A stretch of DNA of 64,000 nucleotides from Glycomyces algeriensis (GTDB taxonomy: Bacteria > Actinomycetota > Actinomycetes > Mycobacteriales > Micromonosporaceae), in NCBI RefSeq assembly GCF_027622855.1, contig NZ_JAPZVR010000006.1, forward strand, positions 248,001-312,000, given 5' to 3'. Made by a program: the position numbers and the translations under genes. The notes under the pieces were generated by a model. It was not told the DNA's origin and did not search any database. It was given only the letters and a program-made list of their open reading frames with translations. Of this stretch, positions 62,155 to 64,000 are shown piece after piece (the first letter of the stretch is position 1; each line of letters begins with the position of its first letter).

Positions 62155-62903
62155 GCGCCCTCGACATCACCGGCCTCGAACACGTCTACCCCGATGGGCA
62201 CCGCGCCCTCGACGGCGTCGACCTCCAAGTGCGCGAAGGCGAACGCGTCGCCATCCTCGGCCCCAACGGCGCCGGGAAGACCACGCTCATGCTCCACCTC
62301 GCCGGCCTCCTCACCGCCACCGCGGGCGACGTCCGGGTCGGCGACCTCAAGGTGGGCAAGAAGACCCTCGCCGAAGTCCGCCGCCGCGTCGGCATCGTCT
62401 TCCAAAGTCCGGACGACCAGCTGTTCATGCCCACCGTCGCCGACGACGTGGGCTTCGGCCCCGCGAACCTCGGCCTGCGCGGACCCGAACTCGCCGCCCG
62501 GGTCGCCGCCGCGCTCGCCCAAGTGGGCCTCGCCGACCTCGCCGACCGCCCGCCCCACCACCTCTCGGTCGGCCAGCAGCGCCGCGCCGCACTCGCGGGC
62601 GTCCTCGCCATGCGCCCGGACATCGTGGTCTGCGACGAACCGAGCGCCAACCTCGACCCGGCCGCCCGCCGCGACCTCGCCGCCATCCTGCAGTCCACCG
62701 CGCCCACCCTGCTGCTCGTCACCCACGACCTGCCGTACGCCCTGCAGCTGTGCGAACGGTCGGTCATCCTCGACGCGGGCCGCGTCGCCGCCGACGGCCC
62801 CACCGCCGAGATCCTCGCCGACACCGCACTGCTGCAGCGGCACCGGCTCGAACTCCCCTTCGGCTTCTCCCTGGAGACGGCGCTGGCGGCGATGCGGGCA
62901 TAG
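62151..62903 (+). CDS. cbiO: ECF transporter ATPase CbiO/NikO
   Basis: A 250-residue ATPase. Walker A is GPNGAGKTTLMLHLAGL, the Q-loop VFQSPDDQLFMPTVADDVGF is the ECF signature, LSVGQQRRAALAGVLAM is the LSGGQ-type motif (S-V-G), and VVCDEPSANLDPAARRD Walker B with switch TTHDL-like LVTHDLPYALQL. It powers metal uptake. The operon ends in a strong terminator shared with the dsbA-like gene. Confidence 0.93.
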   Translation: MSALDITGLEHVYPDGHRALDGVDLQVREGERVAILGPNGAGKTTLMLHLAGLLTATAGDVRVGDLKVGKKTLAEVRRRVGIVFQSPDDQLFMPTVADDVGFGPANLGLRGPELAARVAAALAQVGLADLADRPPHHLSVGQQRRAALAGVLAMRPDIVVCDEPSANLDPAARRDLAAILQSTAPTLLLVTHDLPYALQLCERSVILDAGRVAADGPTAEILADTALLQRHRLELPFGFSLETALAAMRA

Positions 62904-62975
62904 CGCCGATCCCGCGGACCCTTGAGCAGGCCCCGCGGGACGGCCGGCCCGGGCACACGTCCCGCCGGCGCCGAA

Positions 62976-63009
62976 AAGGGGCGCGGCCGGGAGAACGGCC
63001 GCGCCCCTT
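62976..63009. terminator. Bidirectional terminator between cbiO and the DsbA-like gene
   Basis: A perfect 14-bp stem AAGGGGCGCGGCCG (62976-62989) with CGGCCGCGCCCCTT (62996-63009) and a six-base loop; A/T-rich ends on both sides. Confidence 0.85.
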
Positions 63010-63025
63010 GCATTCACCTGTAGGA

Positions 63026-63763
63026 TCAGCCCGCGGCGAGTGCGGCCTGGACCACGTCGGCGACCGCCGAGTTCTCGACCACTTCGCCGTTCACCTTCGC
63101 GGTCGGCGTGCCGGTGACGCCCTGGTCGGACGTGGCGCTGGTGTTGCCCTCCTGGACCCAGCCGCGGTACTTCTCGCTCTCCACACAGGACTGCCAGTCG
63201 GCGCCGAGGCCCACGTCGTCGGTGCCGATCGCGATGAGCTCCTGATCGGTCAGGCCGGAGGTGTTCTCCGCGGGCTGGTTCGCGTAGAGCGCCAGCGTGT
63301 AGTCGAGGAACTGCTGCTCGCCGACGTCGGCGGCGCACACGGCGGCCGCGGCCGCGCGGCTGGAGTACTCGGTGCCCGCGCTCAAGCGGTCGAGGATCGC
63401 GAGCGGGTGGTAGTTCACCGTCACGGAGCCGTCGTCGACCCAGGACTGGATCTGCTCGGCGTACGCGGACTCGAACTGGTTGCAGGCCGGGCACATGTAG
63501 TCGATGTAGAGGTCGACCTGGACCGGGCCGTCGCCGATCTGCACGCCGAACGTGTCGGTGACCTGCGCGGCCGGATCGTTGACCTCGTACTCAGGTTCGC
63601 TGTTCATCCAGATGCCCCAGGCGAGGAGCCCTCCGATCAGCACGACGGCGGCGCCGATCGCCACCCCGAACACGATCTTCCGGCGCCGCGCCTCCGCGGC
63701 CTGCTGCCTGCGCAGCGCCTCGGCGGCCTGGCGGCGGTCGGTATTCCGGTTCGACTTCCCCAT
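63026..63763 (-). CDS. DsbA-like membrane thioredoxin-fold protein
   Basis: A 245-residue protein. A basic N terminus with QAAEALRRQQAAEARRR (possible coiled coil), one membrane helix (IVFGVAIGAAVVLIGGLLAWGIW), then a thioredoxin_4 domain: VDLYIDYMCPACNQFESAYA with CPAC, a DsbA-type helical insert (AAVCAADVGEQQFLDYTLAL) and the cis-Pro loop GVTGTPTAKVNGE. It would introduce or isomerise disulfides in exported proteins. It is convergent with cbiO and divergent from the CopC gene. Confidence 0.9.
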   Translation of the reverse strand: MGKSNRNTDRRQAAEALRRQQAAEARRRKIVFGVAIGAAVVLIGGLLAWGIWMNSEPEYEVNDPAAQVTDTFGVQIGDGPVQVDLYIDYMCPACNQFESAYAEQIQSWVDDGSVTVNYHPLAILDRLSAGTEYSSRAAAAAVCAADVGEQQFLDYTLALYANQPAENTSGLTDQELIAIGTDDVGLGADWQSCVESEKYRGWVQEGNTSATSDQGVTGTPTAKVNGEVVENSAVADVVQAALAAG

Positions 63764-63832
63764 GTGCCTCGCTCAGCCTTTCTGCGGTCCAACTCTCGAT
63801 TCACGAAGCGGATTCGAGTACGCTCAGCGGCG

Positions 63833-64000
63833 ATGCGCTCCCGATCCAACGACCGCCGCACTGCCGCACAAGCGACCCGCTTCGCCTGGTCGTCGCTCGC
63901 AGCGGCCCTGCTCGGCGTGCTCTTCGGCGCGCTCTGGGCCTCAGGGGCCTGGGCGCACGCCTCGGCCACCAAGACCACGCCCGCCTCCGGCGCGCTCCTG
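63833..64000 (+). CDS. CopC-like copper-binding protein (3' truncated)
   Basis: Only the first 56 codons are in the window. A twin-Arg-containing N terminus and hydrophobic core (WSSLAAALLGVLFGALWASG) end at AWA, leaving mature HASATKTTPASGALL. A His at the mature N terminus with SxPxxG(A)xL after it is the CopC start, where the His1 binds Cu(II). The rest, including any CopD fusion, lies outside. Confidence 0.75.
   Translation, partial: MRSRSNDRRTAAQATRFAWSSLAAALLGVLFGALWASGAWAHASATKTTPASGALL

Overview
The window is about 64 kb of GC-rich (roughly 70%), gene-dense chromosomal DNA from a high-GC Gram-positive bacterium (Actinomycetota). Evidence for this is the rpmG-hadA-hadB block, a MarP-type serine protease, DUF2550 next to atpC, a mycosin-like protease and SseB-domain protein of the type VII secretion kind, LPXTG surface proteins, an IdeR-type iron box, a Nur-type nickel box and a CebR-type cellulose operator. 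The exact genus cannot be read from the sequence. The Glycomycetales/Micromonosporales part of the phylum is a guess. No prophage, CRISPR array, complete insertion sequence or rRNA was seen.

Layout. 1-5.4 kb: two LPXTG-anchored Cys-Gln thioester surface proteins (the first cut by the window edge), a Phe/Tyr attenuator leader with chorismate mutase, and pcrA. 5.5-10.5 kb: M23 peptidase, iron-regulated heme oxygenase, a small secreted GSGEIS-repeat peptide and a membrane GGDEF-EAL protein 29 bp behind it. 10.6-13.6 kb: tRNA-Thr, tRNA-Met, rpmG-hadAB, a hydroxyacyl-CoA dehydrogenase and PduO. 13.7-20.5 kb: a ytfQRT/yjfF-like sugar ABC importer and an ABC-2 exporter with an XRE regulator. 20.6-27.4 kb: a decayed VapBC pair, DUF2550 and a short atpC, crp, and a five-gene operon (S8 protease, nth, tlpA, NUDIX, marP). 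27.6-33.8 kb: an SseB-domain protein with a small partner, then a Gfo/Idh-DUF993-TIM-barrel sugar operon. 33.9-43.7 kb: class F-like sortase and surface protein, orphan nuoIJ, DUF885 peptidase, CHAD protein, a cellulose-type LPMO, Bcp, rdgB-rph, tRNA-Leu and a sulfite-oxidase-like enzyme. 43.8-54.4 kb: a mannoside utilisation locus with a divergent LacI regulator. 54.5-60.1 kb: a 107-bp tandem repeat, katG, a two-component system and a second Bcp. 60.2-64 kb: a Nur-box-preceded CbiMNQO-type metal importer, a DsbA-like protein and the start of a CopC protein.

The genes form coherent modules. The mannoside locus would import mannooligosaccharides, cleave them with GH113 and GH2 enzymes, phosphorylate mannose with a BadF-type kinase and isomerise it with ManA. 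Metal and redox handling recurs: IdeR-box heme oxygenase, Nur-box ECF transporter, CopC, KatG, two Bcp peroxiredoxins and two thiol-disulfide proteins. Translational coupling by ATGA or GTGA overlaps is the rule inside operons.

The observations most worth a second look are the GSGEIS-repeat secreted peptide coupled to a c-di-GMP enzyme; the Phe-Tyr-Phe-Tyr-Tyr leader before chorismate mutase; the Nur box that argues for nickel rather than cobalt as the CbiMNQO substrate; the perfect 54-bp palindrome between that box and cbiM; and a recurring CTCGCAAGC-type intergenic motif.
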